Shown: in pieces, positions 50,620-57,989 of the stretch
Layout of the letters: each line of letters begins with the position of its first letter
Position numbering within the stretch: position 1 is the stretch's first letter
NCBI RefSeq assembly: GCF_016741875.1
Contig: NZ_JAERRF010000014.1
Coordinates: 143,683-207,682, forward strand
DNA length: 64,000 nt
Reading direction: 5' to 3'
Source: Streptomyces coffeae
Lineage (GTDB): Bacteria; Actinomycetota; Actinomycetes; Streptomycetales; Streptomycetaceae
Position numbers and translations under genes: made by a program
The notes under the pieces: generated by a model
Seen by the model: only the letters and a program-made list of their open reading frames with translations
Databases searched by the model: none
Told to the model about the DNA's origin: nothing

Positions 50620-51758
50620 GCCAGCTGGTGACCGGCGCGGGCGCCGTGGCGAGCGTGGGCGAGGGCGTCGACGAGATCTTCCGGGCCCTGTGCGCCGGCA
50701 CCAGCGGACTCCATGAACTGCGCGGCTTCGACAAGGACCGCTACCGGGGCTGCCACGCCTACGAGATCGACGACCGCCCGGCCTGCGGTTCGGACGTCCC
50801 CGGCCGCGCCACCGCCTGGCTGCTGCGCGCGATCGAGGAGGCCATCGGCCAGGCCGGTCTGGACGAGGACCTGAGCGAGATCCCCGTCCTGGTCGGCACC
50901 GGGCTGCGGGAACTGCGCTCGGCCGAACTGGCCTGGCGCGACCGCACCGGATTCGACCTCGGACGGCTGTACTTCGGTCCCGCCCTGCGGAAGCGGTTCG
51001 GCGCGGTGCACACCCACACCTTTGCCGGGGCCTGTTCGGCATCCCTCTACGCGCTCGCACTCGGCAGCGACCTGCTGGCGAGCGGTGCCGCGGACACCGT
51101 GGTCGTCGCCGGTGTCGACACCCTCACCGAGAGCATGTACGGGCTGCTGGACCGGGTGAACAGCGAACCCCCCGACCGGGTACGGCCCTTCGACCGCTCC
51201 CGCCGCGGTGTCCTGATGGGCGACGGCGCCGCCGCGGTGGTGCTGCGCCGCGAGGAGCCGGGCGCGGCGTCCGCCGCGCTCGGCCGGCTGCTGGCCGTCA
51301 GCATGAACTGCGACGCGCGCCATGTCACCGCCCCCGACGCCCAGGGGATCGCCGAGGCGGTGCACGAGGCGCAGTGGCGCGCGGGCGTCAAACCGCGCGA
51401 CATCGACCTGGTGCTGCTGCACGGCACCGGCACCCAGCTCAATGACACCGCCGAGGCCACCGCCCTGGCCGAGGTCTACGGCTCCGACGTCGGCGGGCCG
51501 CTGATGACCGCCATCAAGTCCATGACCGGGCACACCTCCGGCGGCTCGGGGCTGCTCAGCCTGATCGTCGCGCTCCGGTCGCTGGCCACCGGCCAGGTGC
51601 CGCCCACCCTGCACCTCACCGATCCGCTGCCGGAGGCCGCGGAGTTCCGCTTCGTCCGGGAGCCGGTCAGTGGCGCGGGGCTCGGCCTCGCCCAGGTCGA
51701 CGCGTTCGGCTTCGGCGGGGTCAACGCGGTGGCCGTCGTGGAGAGGACCGGCCGATGA
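50616..51758 (+). CDS. Beta-ketoacyl synthase 2, complete catalytic triad
   Basis: This 380-residue ketosynthase has Cys140 (GACSASLYA), His269 (LHGTGTQLND) and His306 (KSMTGHTSGGSG). It is shorter than FabF and diverged at the N-terminus (VTGAGAVASVGEGVDE). ATGA overlaps couple it both to ketosynthase 1 and to the degenerate homologue 3, so 2 and 3 are the natural KS/CLF pair. Confidence 0.9.
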   Translation: MSQLVTGAGAVASVGEGVDEIFRALCAGTSGLHELRGFDKDRYRGCHAYEIDDRPACGSDVPGRATAWLLRAIEEAIGQAGLDEDLSEIPVLVGTGLRELRSAELAWRDRTGFDLGRLYFGPALRKRFGAVHTHTFAGACSASLYALALGSDLLASGAADTVVVAGVDTLTESMYGLLDRVNSEPPDRVRPFDRSRRGVLMGDGAAAVVLRREEPGAASAALGRLLAVSMNCDARHVTAPDAQGIAEAVHEAQWRAGVKPRDIDLVLLHGTGTQLNDTAEATALAEVYGSDVGGPLMTAIKSMTGHTSGGSGLLSLIVALRSLATGQVPPTLHLTDPLPEAAEFRFVREPVSGAGLGLAQVDAFGFGGVNAVAVVERTGR

Positions 51759-52837
51759 CCGCGAGCCCCGACGCGGTTGTCGTCTCCGGAGTCGGCCTGG
51801 CCCTGCCCGGCGCGGGCACCCCGGACACGCTGCTGCGCAACGCCCGCCCCGCCCCGGGGCCTTCGGACCGTTTCGACACCACCACCCGGATCGGCCGCCG
51901 CGGCCACCGCTACAAGGACCGGGCCACCCGGCTGGCGCTGTGCGCCGCCCTGGACGCGCTGCGGGACGCCGCCCTGGTGTGCGGCGAGGACGCCCAACTG
52001 ACCGTGCCGGGCGCCACCGTGGGCGTGGTCGGCAGCTCCAACCTGGGCAACCTCGACACCGCGTGTCTGACCGCCGCCACCATCGCCGAGGACTCCGCCT
52101 GCGGCTTGAGCCCCATGAGCCTGCCCAACGCCTCCAGCAATGTGATCGCCTCCTGGGTGGCGATCCGGCACGGGCTGCGCGGCCCCAATCTGATGCTGTG
52201 CAACGGGCCCACCTCCGGGCTGGACGCCGTCCACTGGGGTGCCACGCTGGTCGCCGCCGGACGGGTCCGCCGGGCCCTGGTGGTCGGCGTCGAGACCCAC
52301 AACCCCGTCGTGGAGGAGCTGGCCGGAGCCCCGGCCGGGGATCTGCTCGACGGCGCCGCGGCCGTGGTGGTCGAAGGCGCCCGGTGGGCCCGCGAGCGCG
52401 AGGCCCGGACCAGCGCCGTCCTCGGCCCGTACGTGCGGCGGCCGGGGCTCGGCCCGTGCGTGGCGGCGCTGCTGCCCGAAGGTCCGCCCCCCGGCGTCTG
52501 GTTCACCCCCGAGCGCTACAAGGAACCCGCGGGTGCGGCCGTGCCGGTGCCCGGCACCGTGCCCCGGCACGACCTCTCCGTCGCTTTCGGCCGCGCCTCC
52601 GGCGCCCTCGGCGTCCTCCAGTGCGCCGCCGCGGTCGGCTGGCTGGCCGCCGACGGCTCCGGGGACGCCCTGCTCACCAGCGGCGACGACACCGCCGACG
52701 CCGTGGCCGGACTGCTGCTGCGCCCCACGACCGCCCCGCGCCCCGGCCAGGACGGCCCGTTTTCGGCGTTTTCAGCGAGTCCAGCCAGTCCAGCGAGTTC
52801 AGCGATGTCAGCGATTTCAGCGATGGAGAGCCCCTGA
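51755..52837 (+). CDS. Degenerate ketosynthase 3 (CLF-like), catalytic residues lost
   Basis: This 360-residue thiolase-fold protein aligns with ketosynthases (VVVSGVGLALPGAG, VGVVGSSNLGNLDTACLTA) but the nucleophile position reads NGPTSGLDAV (Cys to Thr153). There is no HGTGT motif, and the KxxxGH position reads AFGRASGAL. It must be a non-catalytic partner such as a chain-length factor, probably of ketosynthase 2. The last 30 residues are a low-complexity Ser/Ala tail encoded by short direct repeats (52761-52825). Confidence 0.88.
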   Translation: MTASPDAVVVSGVGLALPGAGTPDTLLRNARPAPGPSDRFDTTTRIGRRGHRYKDRATRLALCAALDALRDAALVCGEDAQLTVPGATVGVVGSSNLGNLDTACLTAATIAEDSACGLSPMSLPNASSNVIASWVAIRHGLRGPNLMLCNGPTSGLDAVHWGATLVAAGRVRRALVVGVETHNPVVEELAGAPAGDLLDGAAAVVVEGARWAREREARTSAVLGPYVRRPGLGPCVAALLPEGPPPGVWFTPERYKEPAGAAVPVPGTVPRHDLSVAFGRASGALGVLQCAAAVGWLAADGSGDALLTSGDDTADAVAGLLLRPTTAPRPGQDGPFSAFSASPASPASSAMSAISAMESP

Positions 52838-53823
52838 TGACCGCCGCCCCGCCGATGCGGACCAAGGCCCTGCTGGCCGACACCACCAGCGTGACGCTGC
52901 GCCCGCGCTACGAGGGCTCCAACATCTGCACCTGGATCGGTTTCAAGCACGTCAACTACCTCGTCGAGGAAGCGGTGCTGATCCACTTCGCACGCAGCGG
53001 GGCGTCCGCCCGGCTGCTCTACGAGGAGCACGGCCTCGGCCTGGACATCGTCCGGCTGGACACCCGCGTCCTGCACGCCTTCCACCTGGACGACGAGGCC
53101 GAGGCCGAGGTGGTCCCGGACACCTCCGACGCCGACTCCACCCTCGGCTTCAAGGTCACCCTCCGCGTCACCCGCGGCGGCTCCTCCCTCAAGGCCGTCA
53201 CCGCCACCGTGCGCGTCGCGCTGCGCACCGACACCTACCTGGACGCCCCCGGACAGCCGCCCGGCGAGCTGGCCCGCTTCGCCACCGAGCGGCTGGGCAC
53301 GGACGCCCCGGCAGCCGACGTGGCGGTGCCCGAACTGCCCGCGGACGCCGATGAGCGGGCCGTGCTCACCGCGCTGACCGAGGGCCGCAATGCCCACGCC
53401 TGGAAGTGGACCATCCCCTACCCCTACTGCCACTTCACCGAGCGGCTCCAGATGTCCGGCTTCCTGCGGCTGATGGAGGAGGCCAAGGACCGCTTCGTGG
53501 CCGCCCGCGGCATCTCCATCAAAACCCTGCTGGACGACCGCAAATGGATACCCGTCGTCCCGCGGTCCACGCTGCGGATCACTGGTGAGGCGCTGATGGA
53601 GGAGGACCTCTACACGGTCTACACCGTGGAGGAGATCTTCAAGGACCTCACCTACACCGCCCGGATGGACTGCTATGTGCTCCGCGACGGCGCCCTCGCC
53701 CTCACCGCCACCGGCCGGATCGTGCACGGCTACGCGCTGATCGAGAACCGACGCGACTGGCGGCTGGTCCCCTTCGACCAGCGGGTGCTGGACGCCATCG
53801 GCGGGAAGGCGAGCGCCCGCTGA
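52837..53823 (+). CDS. Double-hotdog thioesterase/dehydratase-like protein
   Basis: This 328-residue protein looks like two hotdog domains. The first has FKHVNYLVEEAVLIHFARSG (about 38-57), like the HxNN helix of 4-hydroxybenzoyl-CoA thioesterases. The second has RLQMSGFLRLMEEAKDRFVA (about 205-225) at the equivalent helix. It shares one base with ketosynthase 3 (TGATGA) and one with ketosynthase 4. It may release the product from ACP or act as a dehydratase; the sequence does not decide. Confidence 0.7.
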   Translation: MTAAPPMRTKALLADTTSVTLRPRYEGSNICTWIGFKHVNYLVEEAVLIHFARSGASARLLYEEHGLGLDIVRLDTRVLHAFHLDDEAEAEVVPDTSDADSTLGFKVTLRVTRGGSSLKAVTATVRVALRTDTYLDAPGQPPGELARFATERLGTDAPAADVAVPELPADADERAVLTALTEGRNAHAWKWTIPYPYCHFTERLQMSGFLRLMEEAKDRFVAARGISIKTLLDDRKWIPVVPRSTLRITGEALMEEDLYTVYTVEEIFKDLTYTARMDCYVLRDGALALTATGRIVHGYALIENRRDWRLVPFDQRVLDAIGGKASAR

Positions 53824-55031
53824 TGGACGACGTACTGATCACCGGGCTCGGGGCGCTGTCCCCCCTGGGCTCGGGTGTCGACACGTTCTGGCGCGGGATG
53901 CGGACCGCGGACACCGCCCCGGTCACGGTGCCCGATCCGCTCGCCCGCATGGACCACCCGCTGATGTACCTGGTGCCCGAGGCCGATCTGCCGGACGGGC
54001 CCGCCGAGCGGGACGGGCTGCCGCTGGGACGCGGTTCGCAGTTCGCCCTGGAGGCGGCACGGCAGGCCGTCGAGGACGCCGGGCTCGACCGCGCGGGCGG
54101 CACGCCCGATCCGCGCCGGGTGGCCGTGGTCCTGGGCAGCGGGATGGGCGACACCGACCTCCATGAGCGCTGGTGGACCGGGACGGACCCGGGCTCCGGC
54201 CGCTGGGCCCCGGTCTACCCGGTGGCCGCGGCGGTCGCCGCGTGGTTCGACGCGCAAGGGCCCACCACCTGTGTCAGCAACGCCTGTTCGGCGAGCGGCT
54301 ACGCCCTGTCCGAGGGCGCGGATCTGATCCGCTCCGGCGAGGCGGACGTGGTCATCGCGGGCGGCGCCGAGGCGTACTCCCGGGTGGCGCTGGCCTGTTT
54401 CAACCGGCTGGGCGCGATCGACCCCGAGCGCTGCCGCCCGTTCGCCGCCGACCGCGGCGGCACCCTGTTCGGCGAGGGCTCCGCCGTGCTGGTCCTGGAG
54501 TCCGCGTCGCACGCCCGCGCCCGCGGTGTCCGTACCGTCTACGCCCGGCTGGCGGGCACCGGATGGAGCTGCGACGCGCACCACCCGACCGCGCCCGAGC
54601 CCGGCGGCGCCCAGATCGAGCGGGCGATGCGGGACGCGCTGCGGGAGGCGGGGGCGAGCGCCGCACCGGGGGAGCGGGGCCTGGGGGTCGTGGTGCCGCA
54701 CGGCACCGGCACCGATCTGAACGACGTGGTGGAGAGCCGGATCCTGGCCGCGCTGGCGGACGGTCCCGAGACGCGGGCGCCGCTGTACAGCCTGAAGGCA
54801 CTGATCGGCCACACCGGCGGCGCGGCGGGCGCGTTCTCGGCGCTGGCCGCCGTTCTGATGCTGCACCACAGGACCCTGCCGCCCAATGTGCCGATCGGGG
54901 CGCTCGATCCCGAGTGCCCGGTGCGGGTGCCGTCCGAGCCGTCCCCGATCACCGCCCCCTACGGTCTGGTCAACGCCTACGCGTTCGGCGGCAACAACAT
55001 CTCGCTCGTCTTCGGGGAGGCCGGGTCATGA
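53823..55031 (+). CDS. Beta-ketoacyl synthase 4, complete catalytic triad
   Basis: This 402-residue ketosynthase has Cys155 (SNACSASGYA), His293 (PHGTGTDLND) and His330 (KALIGHTGGAAG), with a C-terminal GGNNISLVFG. It overlaps the degenerate homologue 5 by ATGA and is its likely partner. It resembles type II PKS KS-alpha more than FabF near the active site (CVSNACSAS). Confidence 0.92.
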   Translation: MDDVLITGLGALSPLGSGVDTFWRGMRTADTAPVTVPDPLARMDHPLMYLVPEADLPDGPAERDGLPLGRGSQFALEAARQAVEDAGLDRAGGTPDPRRVAVVLGSGMGDTDLHERWWTGTDPGSGRWAPVYPVAAAVAAWFDAQGPTTCVSNACSASGYALSEGADLIRSGEADVVIAGGAEAYSRVALACFNRLGAIDPERCRPFAADRGGTLFGEGSAVLVLESASHARARGVRTVYARLAGTGWSCDAHHPTAPEPGGAQIERAMRDALREAGASAAPGERGLGVVVPHGTGTDLNDVVESRILAALADGPETRAPLYSLKALIGHTGGAAGAFSALAAVLMLHHRTLPPNVPIGALDPECPVRVPSEPSPITAPYGLVNAYAFGGNNISLVFGEAGS

Positions 55032-56011
55032 ACGGCACCGATCTGGTGGTGGCGGGCGTGGGCACGGTGAGCGCCGACGGCTTCGACTTCCGTACCGCGC
55101 TCGGCCGCCGCGGCTACAAGTACCTGCCCTCCGCCGCCCAGTACTTCCTGGCCGCGGCCAAGCGCGCGCTGGCCGACGCCGGTCCGGACGCCCTGGAGGC
55201 GGCGGAGCCCGAGCGGCGGGGCGCCGCGGTGGGCACCAACAGCGCGGCCGTCGCCCTGCACCACTCCATGGACCGTACGGTCACCGGAACCGGCGCGCGG
55301 GACCTGAGCCCGATCACCGCGCCCTACTTCTCCATCAACCTCTTCGGCAGCCGACTGGCCACCGAACACGACCTCAAGGGCTTCAACCTCACCCTCACCA
55401 CCCCCAGGGTGGCCGGGTTCGAGGCGCTCCGCACCGGTCAGCGCGCACTGGCCGCGGGCCGGGCGCGGCTGCTGATCGCCGGGGCCACCGAGGAGGCGCT
55501 GCCGGAGGGCGAACCGGGCGCGGCCGGTTCGGAGGCCGGGGCGGTCGCGCTGCTGCTGGAGCCCGCGGCCTCGGTCGCGGCCCGGGGCGGACAGGCGCTG
55601 GGGCGGCTGGGCATCCGCACGTTCTTCCTGCCGCCGCCGGCCGCCGGTGAGGGCGCCGACCGGGCGGCGGCGCTGGTCCGGGACGCGCTCGACGCCCTCG
55701 GCCACCGGCCGGGCGCCCCCCTGACCACCACCGCTGTGCTCGACCACTCCCCGGTGGGCGAGGCGGTCGCGGCGGCGCTCGAGGAGATCACGGGGGGCGA
55801 GAAACCCGCGCGGATCCCGGCGGGCGCGGGCGCCCTGGAGCCGGTGGCACGGGCCGCCGCCGCGCTCGACGGCGACCCGGATCGGGCCCACGCGGTCGTC
55901 ACCGCGGCCGCCGAAGGACATCTCGCCGTCTGCCTGGTCACCCCCGGCGGTGCCGGGGCCGGTGCGGACGGACAGCCGATGAGCACACCACGGAGGACGG
56001 ACGACCGATGA
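55028..56011 (+). CDS. Degenerate ketosynthase 5 (CLF-like), catalytic residues lost
   Basis: This 327-residue protein keeps the fold (VVAGVGTVSADGFDF, RGAAVGTNSAAVALHHSMD, LLIAGATEEALPEG). The nucleophile segment reads LTLTTPRVAGFEAL with no Cys, and the HGTGT and GH motifs are absent (LDHSPVGEA). It is shorter than normal. It is probably the chain-length or stabilising partner of ketosynthase 4. ATGA overlaps join it to both neighbours. Confidence 0.88.
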   Translation: MNGTDLVVAGVGTVSADGFDFRTALGRRGYKYLPSAAQYFLAAAKRALADAGPDALEAAEPERRGAAVGTNSAAVALHHSMDRTVTGTGARDLSPITAPYFSINLFGSRLATEHDLKGFNLTLTTPRVAGFEALRTGQRALAAGRARLLIAGATEEALPEGEPGAAGSEAGAVALLLEPAASVAARGGQALGRLGIRTFFLPPPAAGEGADRAAALVRDALDALGHRPGAPLTTTAVLDHSPVGEAVAAALEEITGGEKPARIPAGAGALEPVARAAAALDGDPDRAHAVVTAAAEGHLAVCLVTPGGAGAGADGQPMSTPRRTDDR

Positions 56012-56799
56012 TCACCTCACTCGAAGGGTCCTGGTGCCTGGTCCTCGGCGCCTCCAGCGGGATGGGCCTGGCCATCGGCCATGAGCTGGCCCGCGCGGGC
56101 GTCAACATCCTGGGCGTGCACTTCGACACCGCCGATGGACAGGAGAAGGCGGCCGTCGCCCGCGAGGAGATGCGCGGCCACGGCGTCCAGGCACACTTCT
56201 TCAACGCCAACGCCGCCTCCGCGCGGACCCGTGAGGAGCTGCTGCCGCAGTTCGCGGAGCTGACCGGGGACACCGGTATCCGCGTGGTCGTCCACTCCTT
56301 GGCGTTCGGCACCCTGCTGCCGTACATCGCCCAGGACGGCGAGGACGAGCTGACCTCACGTCAGATGAACATGACGCTCGATGTGATGGCCCACTCCCTC
56401 GTCTACTGGACCCAGGACCTGTTCACCGCCGGACTGCTCCGCCAGGGCGCCAAGGTGTACGCCATGACCAGCGCCGGAGGGGCCCGGGTGATGCCCCACT
56501 ACGGCGCCGTGTCCGCCGCCAAGGCCGCCCTGGAGTCCCATGTGCGCCAACTCGCCCTGGAGCTGGCCCCCTCCGGGATCGCCGTCAACGCCCTGCGCGC
56601 CGGGGTCACCCTGACCCCGTCCATGCGGCGGATCCCCGACAGCGAGCGGGTCGCCGCCTACGCCACCGGCCTCAACCCGCACCGGCGGCTGACCCGGCCC
56701 GAGGACGTGGCCGAGGCCGTCTCCCTGCTGTCCCGCACCGACTCCTCCTGGATCACCGGCAATGTGATCGGGGTCGACGGCGGCGAGATCCTGACCTGA
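56008..56799 (+). CDS. FabL/FabI-like enoyl-ACP reductase (atypical SDR)
   Basis: This 263-residue SDR has the NAD(P) site VLGASSGMGLAIGHELARAG and an active site Tyr165 to Lys172 spaced as Y-x6-K (HYGAVSAAK), the enoyl reductase pattern rather than Y-x3-K. The context ALESHVRQLALELAPSGIAVNAL and VIGVDGGE resembles Bacillus FabL. It should saturate some double bonds in the chain, so the product is not a pure polyene unless the enzyme has a special role. Confidence 0.82.
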   Translation: MITSLEGSWCLVLGASSGMGLAIGHELARAGVNILGVHFDTADGQEKAAVAREEMRGHGVQAHFFNANAASARTREELLPQFAELTGDTGIRVVVHSLAFGTLLPYIAQDGEDELTSRQMNMTLDVMAHSLVYWTQDLFTAGLLRQGAKVYAMTSAGGARVMPHYGAVSAAKAALESHVRQLALELAPSGIAVNALRAGVTLTPSMRRIPDSERVAAYATGLNPHRRLTRPEDVAEAVSLLSRTDSSWITGNVIGVDGGEILT

Positions 56800-56812
56800 C
56801 GAGGACACCCAC

Positions 56813-57139
56813 ATGACTGACCATCTGCTCATCGAGAGCGGCGGACCGCAGACCGGGCCCGCCTGCGAGCGGTTCGTCGGCGACGCGGTACGGCTGGCCG
56901 GGGACGGCCACCGGGTGGTGCTGTTCCTCGTCGAGAACGGGGTGACCGCCGCCCTGCCCGGCGCCTCACCGGCCGTCGCCGCCCTGCTGCGGGACGGCGG
57001 CGAGCTGTGGGTGGACGCCTTCTCGGCCGCCCAGCGCGCCCTGCCCGCCGCCGATCTGCTGCCCGCCTCCCGGATGGTGGAGATGGACGACGTGGCCGCC
57101 AGGCTGCTGGCGCCCGAGGTACGGGCGGTGTGGCACTGA
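56813..57139 (+). CDS. DsrE-family protein 1 (TusB/TusD-like)
   Basis: This 108-residue protein has the DsrE-fold pattern: strand HLLIESGGPQT, helix ACERFVGDAVRLAGDGHRVVLFLVENGV, GGELWVDAFSAAQRAL, and C-terminal VEMDDVAARLLAPEVRAVW. The canonical sulfur-accepting Cys position reads VDAFSAAQRAL with no Cys, so it resembles a non-catalytic subunit. It overlaps the next gene by TGATG, indicating coupled synthesis of a complex. Assignment is by fold pattern. Confidence 0.7.
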   Translation: MTDHLLIESGGPQTGPACERFVGDAVRLAGDGHRVVLFLVENGVTAALPGASPAVAALLRDGGELWVDAFSAAQRALPAADLLPASRMVEMDDVAARLLAPEVRAVWH

Positions 57140-57546
57140 TGCCCCGGCCCGTGCCCCGTACCGATGTGCTGCTCAACCTGTTCGGTGCGCCGCACCAGAC
57201 CGACCTGGTCACCTCAGCGCTGCGGCTGGCGACCGCGCTGCTCGACCGCGGCGCCCGGGTGCAGATCTGGAGCTGCGGCGACGCCACCCGGCTGACCGGC
57301 GCCGCGCTCGGCGACACCGCGCCGCGCGACCTGTCGGAACCGGGGCGCGAACACCCCTCGGTGGCCCGGGTCGTACGGGATCTGATCACCGATCACCCCG
57401 ACCGGCTGTACTGGTACGTCTGCCGCTTCTGCGCCGATCAGCGCGGGGCGTCCGAGCAGATCCCCGAGGTGCGCACCCGGGCGCCGTTCGTCTTCGCCGA
57501 GCATGTCCGCGCCGCCGACAAGGCCCTGATCATGGGGGTGTGCTGA
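57139..57546 (+). CDS. DsrE-family protein 2 with CxxC (likely catalytic subunit)
   Basis: This 135-residue DsrE-like protein has VLLNLFGAPHQTDLVTSALRLATALLDRGARVQIWSCGDA in its first half. The sulfur-site segment YVCRFCADQRGA has Cys95 and Cys98, matching the Cys-containing loop of DsrE/TusD proteins. The last residue is also Cys135. It is the only one of the three with a Cys at that position, so it is the probable persulfide carrier. It starts inside the stop of protein 1 and is 3 nt from protein 3. Confidence 0.75.
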   Translation: MPRPVPRTDVLLNLFGAPHQTDLVTSALRLATALLDRGARVQIWSCGDATRLTGAALGDTAPRDLSEPGREHPSVARVVRDLITDHPDRLYWYVCRFCADQRGASEQIPEVRTRAPFVFAEHVRAADKALIMGVC

Positions 57547-57549
57547 GCC

Positions 57550-57945
57550 ATGGCGGACCAGGCGCGCTGGCTGCTGATCGTGGAGAAGGCGTACCGGGGC
57601 TCGGTCGAGACCCAGTTCGCCGACGCCCTCTACTGCGTCCCCGAACTCCACCGGCAGAGCGGTGGATGCGATCTGGTGCTGCGCGGCCCCGCCGCCGGAT
57701 ACGCCCTCGCCACCGACTTCACCCCGGAGTTACGCATCGGCGGCCGGACCCTGGCCTCGCTGCCCGACCCCGGCGCCTCGGTGACCCGGCTGATGGCGGC
57801 CGGGGTGACCGTCATGGTCGAGGAGGACGGGCTGACCGCGCTCGGGCGCACCGCCCGCGACCGGCTGCTGCCGGGCGTCCGGGTCATCGAGGGTGGCGCC
57901 CTGGCGTCCCGCTGGCCCGCCTATGAACAGGTGTGGTTCCTGTGA
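57550..57945 (+). CDS. DsrE-family protein 3 (TusC/DsrF-like), with TTA codon
   Basis: This 131-residue protein matches the DsrE fold (WLLIVEKAYRGSVETQFADALYCVPEL, SVTRLMAAGVTVMVEEDGLTALG, WPAYEQVWFL). No Cys is found at the sulfur site. Its Leu codon at 57730-57732 is TTA, rare in Streptomyces, so its synthesis may need the bldA tRNA. The stop overlaps a GTGA that could start the next ketosynthase-like gene. With proteins 1 and 2 it would form a TusBCD/DsrEFH-like trimeric unit. Confidence 0.7.
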   Translation: MADQARWLLIVEKAYRGSVETQFADALYCVPELHRQSGGCDLVLRGPAAGYALATDFTPELRIGGRTLASLPDPGASVTRLMAAGVTVMVEEDGLTALGRTARDRLLPGVRVIEGGALASRWPAYEQVWFL

Positions 57946-57989
57946 CCGCGCCCGCCACCCCCGCCACCACCGAAGGAGTCCACGGACCC

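Noticed and set aside
52837..53823. AfsA-type gamma-butyrolactone synthase
   Set aside because: AfsA is also a double-hotdog protein of similar size, but I do not recognise its conserved motifs here. The location inside a ketosynthase operon fits a thioesterase or dehydratase role better. Left open rather than called.
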